A stretch of 64,000 nucleotides of DNA. Source: Neostapfia colusana. Taxonomy: Eukaryota; Streptophyta; Magnoliopsida; Poales; Poaceae. A program made the translations under genes and the position numbers. Each line of letters starts with the position of its first letter. Position 1 is the stretch's first letter. Positions 1 to 11,388 of the stretch are shown piece after piece. Below the pieces are notes generated by a model, which was not told the DNA's origin, searched no databases, and saw only the letters and a list, made by a program, of their open reading frames with translations. The stretch is from positions 37,329,760-37,393,759 of the forward strand of contig JASWHV010000010.1 in the NCBI GenBank assembly GCA_030760725.1, read 5' to 3'.

Positions 1-3000
1 GCGGGTGATACGCGGAAATTCGGATCTGTTTCGTCCCCAATGACGCGTGCAGCTGTTCCCAAACCCGAGAGACGAACAGCGCACCGTGATCTGAAATAAT
101 GGAGCCGGGAAAACCGTGCAAGCACAAGACCCTTGCAATATACAGCTCCGCATATTGCTTGGCCACGTACTTTGTATGTACGGGAATAAAATGAGCCGAC
201 TTAGGTAGTCGATCGACTATTACCCAAATCGAGTCATGCTTGTGAGACGTGAGAGGTAAACCAACAATGAAGTCCATGCTGATATCCTCCCACTTCCACG
301 CTGGAATATTCAATGGTTGCAGCTGTCCGGCTTTACGCATATGGTCGGCTTTCACACGCCGACACATATCACATTCGGATACGTACTTTGCGATTTCTCT
401 TTTCATCCGTGTCCACCAAAACCTGGTTTTCATATACTGGTACATCTTGTTTCTGCCCGGATGAATAGAATACTTGGATAAATGATCTTCATCTAAGATT
501 TTCTTCCGAAGCTTCATTTCACGGGGTACCACTATATGGTGTTTAAACCATAGAGTGTCGTGTTCATCCCTTCGGAAGCATTTCATCTTGCCATTCTTGA
601 TCCTTCTCCGAATGTGCGACATTCCCATGTCTTTATTCTGAGCTTCCATAATCTCCTCTCTTATGGTCGGGATGAGAGCAAGATTATATAACGCCCCATA
701 TGGAACCAAGTACAGACTCGGCTCCTTCTCTCCAAGTGGGGTGATGGATAGATTGTTGACATGAGATTTGCGGCTTAAGGCGTCGGCAACCACGTTTGCC
801 TTCCCGGGATGGTAGTGAATCTCGATCTCATAATCTTTGATCAACTCTAACCATCTCCGTTGCCGCATATTCAACTCCTTTTGAGTGAATATGTATTTCA
901 GACTTTTGTGGTCGGTGTAGAGGTGCACTAAGTTCCCAAGCAAATAGTGCCTCCACATTTTTAAGGGTAACACCACAGCAGCGAGCTCACGATCATGAGC
1001 CGGATAGTGCTGCCCGTGGTTACGGAGTTGACGTGAGCCATAGGCGACCACTCTTCCTCCTTGCATCAATACACAGCAAGCCCGATACCGGACGCATCAC
1101 AGTATACGTCGAAGGGCTTGGTTGTATCCGGTTGAGCTAACACCGGGGCTGTTGTAAGATGCTTCACTAATGCTTGGAAAGCCTCTTCACAAGCTGAGTT
1201 CCAAACATATTTGATCCCCTTCTTCCACATTTCAGTCATCGTCTTAGCAAGCTTGGAGAAGTTCGGTATGAATCTCCGATAATATCCTGCTAACTCGAGG
1301 AAACTCCTGACTTCATGGACTGATGTGGGGGACATCCATTTCAGCACTTACTCATTCTTGCTTGGATCAACTGCAATGCCTTCTGCAGAAATAATGTGAC
1401 CAAGGAATTGCAATTGGCTGATCCAAAATTCGCACTTGCTGAACTTGGCATAAAGCTTATGGTCTCGCAATCATTGAAGCACGATATGCAAGTGTTTGGC
1501 GTGTTCTTCCTCAGACATGGAGTAGACCAAGATGTCATCTATGAACACCACCACGAACTTGTCCAACTCCGGCATGAACACTGAGTTCATGAGATACGTG
1601 AAGTGTGCCGGGGCGTTGGTGAGACCAAAGGACATGACAAGATATTCATACAACCCATATCTCGTCGAGAAGGCCGTCTTCGGAATATCCTACGCTCGGA
1701 TCTTGATTTGGTGATATCCGGAGCGAAGATCCATCTCTGAAAATACACTCGCACCCACAAGTTGATCGAAAAGAATATCGACGCGGGGCAGTGGATATTT
1801 ATTCTTGATGGTGACGGCGTTGAGAGGATGGTAGTCCACACACAACCTCAAGGTTTCATCCTTCTTCACAAACAGCGCCGAGCATCCCCATGGCGAGGAA
1901 CTTGGTCGAATGAAACCCTTCTTCATTAAGTCATTGAGCTGCTCCTTCAGTTCAGCCAGCTCATTCGGAGCCATCTTGTATGGTCTCCGTGAGATCGGTG
2001 TTGTCCCGGGTACAAGTTTGATCTTGAACTCGACATCCCTTTCAGGTGGCACCGGGAGATCCTCCGGAAAGACATCCGGGTATTCACGGACCATACGAAT
2101 ATCCTCAAGTTTTATGGCTTCCGTGTTATATGTGGCTGGATCTTCTTGAACCGAACAGTCAAGAATAAGAACATGTGGTTCATGAAGTGGAGAGTTTAAA
2201 TGAACCACACGTGGAATGATGTCAAGAACAGCACCATGGCGATGTAGCCATGAGATTCCTAAAATGACATCAAGTTTTTGACTCTCTAACATGATTAGAG
2301 ATGTCAGGTATAGATTTCCACCCAACTGTAATGGTGCTCTATAGACCATCCTATCAGCTGTTTTTTCCCACCCGGAGAACATATCAAGTATGAATTATTT
2401 GTGGGAATGATAGGCAGTTGATACTTAATAACATATGACTGACTTATGAAATTATGGGTGGCACCGGAATCAAAAAGTATGACTACGGGATGATCTAAGT
2501 AAGAAAACGTACCCGCGAGGACGGGTTCGCCTTCTGGCACGTCTTTGATGGCTAAGTGGTGGACGTTGCCACGTTTTGGTGCTGGTTTCATGGGATGATT
2601 ATGGGGCTGATTAGCACCCTGATACGGTGCTGCTCCCCTGCCCTGTCGCGGCTCGGGGCAGTCCCTCGAAATATGTCCGACACGGCCACACATGAAGCAC
2701 GTGTAAGGTGTTGGGGTCCCGCCAATTTGAGGACGAAATCCCGGTGCACGCTGTTGAAACTGAGGCGCACGCGGGACCATCCTTTGCTGCTGCTGTTGCT
2801 GTGGTGGATACGTCGGTCGGAAGCCCGGCACATTATATTGTCGACCGTGGAACTGAGGCGGTCGCGCCGGTGGCTGCCATCTCTGACCGGATGGTGAGCG
2901 ATACACCACGCGGTATTTTTGTGGCGCTCCACCACTGCTGCTCGTCAGCGCACTGCATTTCCTATTATCAGAACCGCGCTCGCGCTGAGCATTCTCTTGT

Positions 3001-3470
3001 AAAATCACGGCATTCATGAGGTCTTGAAGGTGCCACTATTACTTTGGGCGAGATGGACGTTCATTTTTGAATTCAGGCCCCGGAAGAACACGTTGCGCTT
3101 GTCATCTTCCGTTCTCACAAATCCTGGCGCATACTGCACCAGCCGTTTGAATAACCTGGAGTACTCATGAGCACTCCTCTCGCCTTGTCGTAGTACCAGG
3201 AACTCCTGAAGCTTCCTTCCATAACACCGGGAGATATATGGTAGGCGCGGAACGCCTCCCGGAACTCCGCCCATGTGACGGCATGGCCAGCCGGTAATGA
3301 GGCGATGTAGTTCGCCCACCATGTACCGGCTTCGCCTTGAAGCTGTTGCGCTGCATACAGCGCCTTCTGGTGTTCGGTGCATCGTAGCAGCCCGAACTTC
3401 GCCTCAAGAGTGCGGATAAAGCTGTCCGCCTCTAAAGGCTCTTCAGCCTCCGTGAAGACCGGTGGATGGG
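1..3470 (-). pseudogene. E1: decayed Ty3/gypsy gag-pol, cut at both ends
   Basis: Reading right to left on the minus strand there are Gag (about 3465-3014), a zinc knuckle CFMCGRVGHISRDC near 2690, a protease with LFDSGATH near 2480, reverse transcriptase (about 2100-1330) with FVVVFIDDILVYS near 1550, RNase H (about 1200-750) and integrase core (about 500-1) with MDFIVGLP near 265. The polyprotein makes virus-like particles and copies and integrates element RNA. This copy is dead: the frame changes near 3014, 2320, 1690, 1470 and 1066. The integrase end and 3' LTR lie left of the window. The Gag N-terminus is missing because LTR F begins at 3471 inside the codons just before PPVF. A poly-Gln run precedes the zinc knuckle. 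The clade is a Ty3/gypsy chromovirus relative; no chromodomain is visible here. Confidence 0.9.
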
Positions 3471-3616
3471 TGTGACACCCTCATTTCTGGTTTCTGCATG
3501 TATTCATGTAGAGAAAACATTTTAAAAGAAGTGGGAACAGAGAAAATGTCAAAAAGATAGCCCATAAGAGCCGAATCCAGTTCACATAGAGCGCCGAAGA
3601 CAACTCCTGCGGCCCG

Positions 3617-4200
3617 CTGGCCACGTTACGTGTTTGGAGCTCATCCCTGCGAAGTGGGGAGAGGTCCCCCGCTAAACTGGCTATGTGGCAGGCTCGGGGC
3701 TCATTCCTGCAAAGGAGGAGAGGTCCGACCCCGTGGGACACGTGTTGCCCCGGAGCTAGCCTCTGCGGAGAAGCGAGGCCAGTCCTGCAGGACACGTGTT
3801 ACCTTAGGAGCTATTCACCACGGAAAAGAGAGGACCAGACACGCGGGACACGTGTCGCTCTCGGAGCTCACCTTCGGGAGGTCCGTCACTGTTGGACACG
3901 TGTCAACCTCGGAGCTCGTCTCTGAGAAGAAAGGAAGTATGGCGCTGTTAGGACACGTGGTACACTCGGAGCCACCTCCGAAGAGAGGGGAGGTCCGGCA
4001 CTGACACGTGGCGTGCGCGGAACCACCTCCGAATGGAGAGGAGGTCCAGACCGCCAGGATACGTGGCGCACACGGAGCTCACCTCCGAAGAAGAGGGAGG
4101 TCTCGCTCGCTTGACCCGCGGCACAACCGGAGATCGTCTCTGCGGAAAAAGGGAGACCAGGCCCTGACGGACACGTGGAGCTTCCGGAGCTCATCACCGC
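3617..4200 (+). repeat. U3 minisatellite with repeated CACGTG (G-box/ABRE) cores
   Basis: About nine diverged units of roughly 50-65 bp, each with a GGACACGTG-like core, a CGGAGCTC-like block and a purine-rich GAGGTCC block. CACGTG occurs at 3739, 3793, 3849, 3897, 3954, 4005 and 4172, with ACGTG variants near 3630 and 4061. The array ends about 190 bp upstream of the TATA box at 4390, the position of a U3 enhancer. CACGTG/ACGTGGC is the known binding core of plant bZIP/bHLH factors, including ABA-response factors; activity here is inferred. Confidence 0.8.
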
Positions 4201-4389
4201 AGAGGAAACGAGTTCTGGAGCGGTTTTTGCTTCTGTACGCATGGGAATACAGGTACGGGAGGAAACCGACATGAATTCCACAATGTTACCGCACCAAATC
4301 AACTAAAGATAAGTTGTTAAGATTCAACGACAATCTGAATAGGACTCTTATTTGAAATACAATCAGATTAGGACTTTTCTTCTCCTGAT

Positions 4390-4398
4390 TATAAATAG
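4390..4398 (+). promoter_or_regulatory. TATA box of LTR F
   Basis: TATAAATAG lies downstream of the G-box array and upstream of a pyrimidine-rich presumed transcript start region, as expected for the U3/R boundary of a plus-strand LTR. Confidence 0.6.
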
Positions 4399-5372
4399 AA
4401 CCCAGAACCTTTGGCCGAAACCACGAACTTCTTTTCCAACTCCTGAGCCGACGACTTAGAGCTCTAGCCTCAACTCGCCGAATAAACCCTTTGCCGGAGT
4501 TCAGTAGAGGAAGATCGCCGGAAGATATCCCCAACGATCTGTCTTGCTAAGAGAAGGACCCCAAGACCAAGAAGAATGTAAGGTAGGTCTCCAATACTAC
4601 CTTACGACATCATCGCGTTTTCTTTGCATCTGTTCTTCGATTGCTTTCGAACAGAAGCTTTTTCATGGACAGATCACTTGTTGATCGATTTAATCTAAAG
4701 TCAGGATCATCGCTACGTCCACAATTGATCTCTACAACTCTGTTCATCATAAAACCCATGCAAGCCATGCAAGAACACGTACAAACTAAACTGCATCATA
4801 AGATTAACATGCACAAGCATCATCGCATCTAGTTAAAGTTTGTGCATGATATTGATTGTTGTAAAACTTGTATGTGTGTGATCATGTATAGAAGGACAAG
4901 CTCAGGGAGCTACCTACGACGGACTACAACAACAAGATTTTGAGCAACGGGAACAGCCGGAACAAGGCAAGTGCCCCTTGACCATATTGATCCTATGTTT
5001 TGGGAAACTATTTTGTTTTTGCGAAAAGGCATGTGTGCTGAGTCAAACATGATGGGAAACCCTTTTATAGGAGTTTACTAGTTTTGGTTAAACCACCCTT
5101 GTCGCCAGGGAAGTTTATGAGTCGGGTATGGTTTTACTTTTAAGCTTCGCTGAGTCCATGGGATTGGGAAGCGAGATAGATGTGTCTAGCTGACTGCACT
5201 TGTAATAATAATGAGAAACTGATGTTGTTAATGAACACGGATCGGAGGGAGATCTAGGCAAGCCGGGTTTGTGAATGAGGTAGCCTGAGATGGTGGTTAC
5301 TTGCCGTAGATCTAAGGACCGGTTCATGCGAGCACATGCCAGGATGACAGTGCCACCACAAGGCCAAGTATG

Positions 5373-8300
5373 TGTGAACGCCCGGGAATCGCAGTGGGTG
5401 GTGCCGTGCGATGCGGCACCCAACAGCAAGCACGAAAAGAGGCGTAAGAACATAAAGGGCATACCCAGTGCTGAAAGCTCCCACACGTTGTGGGGTCTGG
5501 GGAAGGGAATTTCTAGGCAGCCTTCCCCTTGCTTATTTTGCAAGGAGGCTGATTCGAACAGGCGTAAGAACATAATGGAACCATTTTGTTACTCAAGATA
5601 AGTTCTTTTACAACATAAGTACACACGCAGCAGAATGTAAAAACTGGACAATCTACTCACTCTCGACCCTAACTACGCCGAAGAGAAGTCGTTCAGCCCG
5701 TGAACGCTTCCTACTAGCTTCACCAAAGAAAGGCAACAGCTAGGTTTCCAATGAGTATAACGAACCATGAGGTTCGTCGTCTCACCGAACAACCCTCTTC
5801 ATAGCAGGCATCCTGCTACCTGCAAAACAACTCAGAAGCAACCGTGAGCACTAAGGCTCAACAAGACTTAACCGTCACTCCTAAACATGTAACTCTAAAT
5901 GCAGGGGTAGTAAGACAGTAGGAATAGGAATTTGCAAAATGCAGCTCAACTAAACTTGATCGTTATAATCAAATTATTTTAGCCTTCATTTTAGTGGTCC
6001 TCATGCCTCACAACATCGGAAGTCCACAATCAAACAAGAAACGCTTATCCCGATGTTGCTAGCCTAAGGTGGAACAGAAATTTAGTTGGCTCTATATCTA
6101 ATTCAGTCAAGGTTCCAATACAATGATTAATCCACAAACAGCATGTTAAGAGACTTAGTTCCTCTTATTACTACGTTACGGCGCAGTGGGCAAGTATGCT
6201 CAATCCTCTTCCGCGAGCGACGGTGATTCGAATCAATAACAACCCGGAATACACGACACATACACCCGCCTCGAAAGACTCTCTCAAGTGCTCTTTCTTA
6301 CGTTGTATGCAGCAACCTTTCACACGACACCCTGACATAGAAAAATGCTTCGTGCCGAGCAGGATGGTCCTCTACGCGGACACGTCGAAGTTGCCCGCTA
6401 AAGGATTTACACCCCCGCCTTCTCAACGCCATTCCCACGCGAAGGATGAGTTTCTATATCACGGTCCATCGAGTTATATCGGTTTCATGGGTCCCATACC
6501 CCACTATATATCCGGTACAACTCAATCTTGTCCAGCAGGGCCGCATACATACGGTCCTTAACCGACACGGACAGGGCTACAACCAACCTCCACATTTGCC
6601 TTACCATCCCGGTCCAGGCCAAATGTGGTCTCAAGCATTGTCACACCCATCGCAAGTCGAGACCAACCTTGAGCGCTCCATCCTACAGGAACATCCCCCG
6701 TCCCCATCTCATTTTCATGAGGGTTCTCTTATCATTAACCTCTCGCGAGTAACTCCATTACTCGAATTTTCTCGCGAGTAGCTTTTGCTACTCGACTTCT
6801 ACCGAGCTAGCTACAACATTAGCCTAGCATCTATGATGAGGCAAAGCCTACACTAAACCTTCTCACTCAGGGATTTAATAGCCATGCAAGTGGGTTTCAA
6901 TCATCCTATACATAATGCACAATATCAAGTCTAATAACCACGAGGTGAAGTAAAGCAAAATTTAAAACAGTAACGATATGCAAACCGGGGCTTGCCTTCC
7001 TCAACGGTTTTGTTAGAAGCTTTGAGTTAGTCTTCCTCCGGAGAATCCGCTAAACTCGTCACGAGATGGAGATCCTCGCTGCAGAGTTGAGTCCTCGTCG
7101 AACGTCGACGTCACGTGCTATTAAGATGATTTATGCACATGTATTCAAAAGAAATTTAGAAAATGATTCAAAACAGTTGTACTAGTTAACTCACACCTAA
7201 AAGTTATAAACAACAGCAAGGTTTCTGTTGTTGGATCTAAACCTTAGAGATGATGAAAGCTAGGTGAAAAGGGATACTAATTATCACCATATGATTAAGT
7301 CCATTATATGAACACTTAAACCTAAAAGATGGTAGCTCAAGTTCCAGAGGTCCAATGAAGCTGAGCATTTAACCACAGCCTCTATGGAAGGTATTTAGGC
7401 ACTGTGCAAAAATTGAGCTCATGAAATGGCTTCATGTGAGCACAACAAATCCTTATGTGGTTTTCACTAATCTGCCTTTACCCCCTAGATATTAAGCTTT
7501 CCTATGCTGCAAAGTAGACTTTTTGTGAAGTAAAAAATGTCCTGAGTCCATAGGAATTGGTTTTTCTATTTTTGGAGTTTCCTACATGAAGATATGGGTT
7601 TTACAAATAATGGGGAAAAGCTGAAATTGTCTCTGTTCATTTTCACATTTTTCAGAGGCATAAGGAATGAACACATCATTTGTCCAAGCAAATGGGGTCC
7701 AATGCCTCTGAAATTTTTACTGAAGTTCAAGGAATTTGGGAAGACGGTCCTATCCAAATTTGGTAATTTTCCAATAAACAGAACTCCTGTAAAAAATCAT
7801 ACAATATTTTCCTTAAATTAATTAATGAGCCAAATCCAGGGATTGTCATAAACATTGGGCTGCACCCTTGGATAGTATTCTTTGAGAGGAATCGAAAAAA
7901 ATTTGTTTCACAGTTTTTGGACACTCCTACACAAAGTTATGGCTCTTCAAAGTTTGTACTAAAGTGGGAAAATCTGGAAAATGTTTAAATGCCGACAGTG
8001 GGTCCCACTAGTCATCCCTAACCTCCAGACTCGCGCCCAACAGGGCAGTGGTGGCCCCCTACGGCGAGGTCACCGGAAAAGCACTTCCAAGCCACCTCCG
8101 GACCCCCTGCTGGCCGCCCCCCCCCCGTTTTCCCCCACGCTGAACACGTTGGTGAGGTCGCCGGCGGCTGAAACTCGCCGGAAAACAGGGCGCACCGGCC
8201 ACAGCAAACCCTAGGGCTCCGGCGAGATCTTGCACGGTGAATTCTCCACCAAATGGTCGGTTCTTGGGCTCTAAAGCACCAGGGGATCATGTAGAAGACC

Positions 8301-9664
8301 GACATGAGGTCTAAACAAGCTGGGGAGGGCTCTAAACCTATCGGCACCGTGCGCCCGATAGGGTCCAGTGGTATACCCTCAAAAAGAACCCGGATTCCTC
8401 ACTCTACACTCAATTTCTTGGTCCAAAATTGATGGAGGAGGTGTGCTAGGCAGTTAACATCCTGTGTGTGAAGTTTGAAACCCAACAAACACGATTTGAG
8501 GATGAATTTTACAATTTCTTACCTCAAGGTCGGTTTCTGCCGCCCGGGAGAAAAACTTAAAATTTTCCCTCTGTGATCAATGGCTAGAGCTGAGCATCGG
8601 AGGTGAGCAACTAGACTTGTAGGTGCACATATGGGTTGGCTTGATTGGGCTTGATCACTTCTGGTTTGGGCTGTCCACGGCGTCCAGTTCCGGCTTCTTT
8701 AATTTCAGTCCAGGAGTAGTGGAAACTTTCCTGTTTCTAGGCGCCGGTGAGCTCGGGACGGCGGAGGGAAGGTGCTAGCCAGCTAGAGCATGAGTATGCG
8801 ATGATCTTTACTGTGGAGACCTCAAGCCTCCGGTGATCGGGTGGCTGTGTACTCGGGAGAAAGCAGAGCGACGGCTGTTCTGCGTGTTTGCTTCGGTGTA
8901 AGCAAGCAGAACCGAGGAAGCGAAGAAGCCTTGTTGCACTTGCTGTGGGGAAGATCAGACCGAGTTCACGTTTGGTACCAGGAGCTGGCGCTGTGAGCAT
9001 GTCGGTAGGGTGAGTTGCACCGGCTGTTGTCGCCCTCTCAGCCGAAGGAGAATCAACAGAGTCGGTTTACACTGTGGTGTGGTTGACATGTGGGCCATAG
9101 CACCCAAATATCTCCCCTCTCCGTGCTTTAATTTTTTCCCGCACCGCCTTCATCCAAAATCAACCAAAATTGGACGCTAGAGGAAACAAATTATGAGGAA
9201 CTCGAATCTGAAATCAGATTTCAAAATTGAGCACGTTTGATTTGGTTTCTAAATTCAAATTTGAATTTGAACTCTCCCTCGAATATTCTTTGTTATAATT
9301 GGTATACGAGCTCCAAAAATATCCAAATTTGGATCAAGAGCTCATTGATACATGGGGAGTGCATTGGTGAATTCATTTGCATGCATTAGGACAATCTGAA
9401 CATGAATTCTTTCAAAAGAATGCAAATTGTGTTTAAATTCCCTCCACTCTACTCATAGAGAAGGTGCACATGCGTTAGAGTTTTTGGGAGTGAAATATTT
9501 CCCCTAGGTTAACATGTGCTGATCATGGGCTAGAGAAATTTTTTAACTCCCTCACATGTCCATATTTGTGTTCATCAATTTATGTGACACAACTATAGTC
9601 TTTTATCGCCTTAACTTTGTTTCATAAGTTGAAATCAAACTTTACAAAAGTTAGGGCAGTTACA
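5373..9664 (-). mobile_element. D1: solo LTR inserted in LTR F
   Basis: The plus-strand ends are TGTGAACGCC and GGCAGTTACA, so on the minus strand it begins TGTAACTGCC and ends GGCGTTCACA. It is flanked by a 5-bp duplication GTATG (5368-5372 and 9665-9669), and LTR F continues across it. It holds no gag, pol, primer binding site or polypurine tract, so 4.3 kb of LTR-type sequence remains as a solo LTR, the usual product of LTR-LTR recombination. Long stretches align with D2 (for example 7580-8480 with 44990-45890). I see no gene in it; its short ORFs are not conserved with D2. Confidence 0.8.
5395..5422. repeat. 28-nt hairpin near the U5 end of D1
   Basis: The arms TGGGTG(GTG)CCG and CGGCACCCA pair as a 9-bp stem with a 3-nt bulge, closed by the loop TGCGATG. 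The same 28 bases occur unchanged in D2 at 43020-43047, although the flanking bases differ. In element orientation it lies near the 3' end of the LTR, just before where a primer binding site would have been. Confidence 0.75.
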
Positions 9665-10859
9665 GTATGGGTGCGGCTTAGCTGACTAATTAGGTAAGTT
9701 GCTAGATTGTTATGGACCATGGAAGGCGCGGGGAATGGGAGTCGAGTGAGGACTGCCCTTAGAACTTCATGGCACAAGAGGGGGCCCGTGGTTGGGAGAA
9801 TTGGAGATTCTAGCCTTCCGGTTAAACCTTAGTGAGTCCATACATCTAGTAGCCCCTTTGTAAAGGCTATTTTGTGATCTCTTGGCCATACACCGACGGT
9901 TGTGTACTGGTATAATGGAGATTCTGCAGTCGCCGACGGGTGACGAAATCACAAACTTGTGGATAAAGAGGTGCAAACTCTGCAGAGTCTAAAACTATCA
10001 TGATAGCCAAGCTTACGGTCACGAGCGCCTGGCCAACTTCCATGATTAGTTGGATGGTTATTTTGGGATGATTTTGGATGGTTCGGTTTCGGTTTGGTTT
10101 TCGGGACTGTTGAGTCTGGGTGATAAGATTTGTTGCATGACTGTTGAGTCATGGCAACGAGATTGGTCTCGGTGTGAGACAGAATTGTTTAGGAGACAAA
10201 ATGATAGCGAATACAAGATGGTATTCGTGAGATGGTAGCAAATACGAGAAGGTATTCGTGAGCAAGAATGAGGTTGATTAATGTCTGGTTGGGACATGGA
10301 AGGTAATGAACATAATGGAGGTATGATTGGTATTTTAATACATGTTGGGATTACATTCACTTAAAGATAAGTTGCTGTTTTATCGTGGTTTTGATAAATA
10401 ACTTTGCTTTCTGCAATGAGCCGTTTTATGCCTACCTTGTTGTGAGCTACATATCATATTTTCCCGCACTTGCTGAGTACATCATTGTACTCAAACTTGC
10501 ATTATTATTTCATCATCAGCAACAGGAGAAGATTACTATGAAGACCAGGTGGAGCATTAGGCGTGTAATCTGTCCTCAACCTTGCCTGTGGGGATGGAGC
10601 AGAGATGGAGCTGCTGCTGCTGCTTAGATTGCTTCCGCACTAGTTAGAAGAATTCCGCTGCATAGAAATAAAATCTTCTGCTGTGAGCATGAGTCCAAGA
10701 CTCATGAGACATTGTAATAAACTCTGTTATTCGTGGTCATATATATATTCTAAAATTCAGTTTGTGGATGATGTGTATATGTGTGATGAACATGCTGGGC
10801 ACACATATGCATCAGTTCTCGGTTCCGTGGTTTTACACAGAATTGAGTGCATCACAGAT

Positions 10860-10872
10860 TGGTTCAGAGCCA
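10860..10872 (+). other. Primer binding site of F
   Basis: TGGTTCAGAGCCA begins four bases after the LTR end. It differs from the initiator-Met tRNA site TGGTATCAGAGCCA by one missing base, and primes minus-strand DNA synthesis. Confidence 0.65.
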
Positions 10873-11388
10873 CGGGTTGACGGTGAGTTATACGCTAGAT
10901 AGAGGTCACAAGTTGATATCAGGCACAGATTGGTATCAACCTGCCACGGGTTGATCATAGATCACATAACCTAGAATGATCATAGATTGGTAGCTGAGTC
11001 GCACTGACCATAGGATGCAAACCTAGGATGCATAGATTGGCATTGGAATTACCTTGATATAGGATACAGACCCAGGAGAAGCCATAGTTGAATCACAGAT
11101 TGGCATCACCCTAAATCCATATAGGACCCCCCATTGAATAAAGCCTTGAATAGTTGTTGTGTGAGCCCTTGTGATGATTGTTGTGATTGAATGTTGAGTG
11201 TGAGTTGTGGGACGTCTCAAGCGTTGTCCATATCCACACATAAGTAGAAAGGAGGTGTGAGATGCCTCGACACTTGTTCACATCCTCATATGGGCTAATA
11301 CATATAGTCCAATCCACCTTGATGCATATAGTTAGGGGAATCCATCTAATCTTCTAACCTCTATTGTATTTCGTTCTCTCTCTCACAG
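10873..11388 (+). other. Untranslated leader of F with repeated PBS-like motifs
   Basis: This spacer lies between primer binding site and gag ATG. Versions of CA(C/T)AGATTGG recur near 10854, 10925, 10981, 11030 and 11093. The copy at 10925 extends to AGATTGGTATCA and is followed, like the true site, by CCACGGGTTGA. It ends with a pyrimidine tract and CTCACAG directly before the ATG. No accessory ORF like that of A, B, H and I is present. Confidence 0.6.

Larger units (their letters stand above)
3471..10856 (+). repeat. 5' LTR of F, split by solo LTR D1
   Basis: The LTR starts TGTGACACCC and ends GTGCATCACA, with matching TGTGA/TCACA ends, and is directly followed by a primer-binding-site-like sequence. 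Without D1 it is about 3.1 kb. U3 holds a G-box minisatellite (3617-4200) and a TATA box (4390). The portions at 5220-5372 and 9665-10060 align by eye with the same region of the LTR of H (about 50540-51030). There is no gene inside it. Confidence 0.85.

Noticed and set aside
1..3470. Endogenous pararetrovirus instead of retrotransposon
   Set aside because: Gag-PR-RT-RNaseH-integrase order with an integrase core, and related copies with LTRs, fit Ty3/gypsy; no movement protein or coat motifs are seen.
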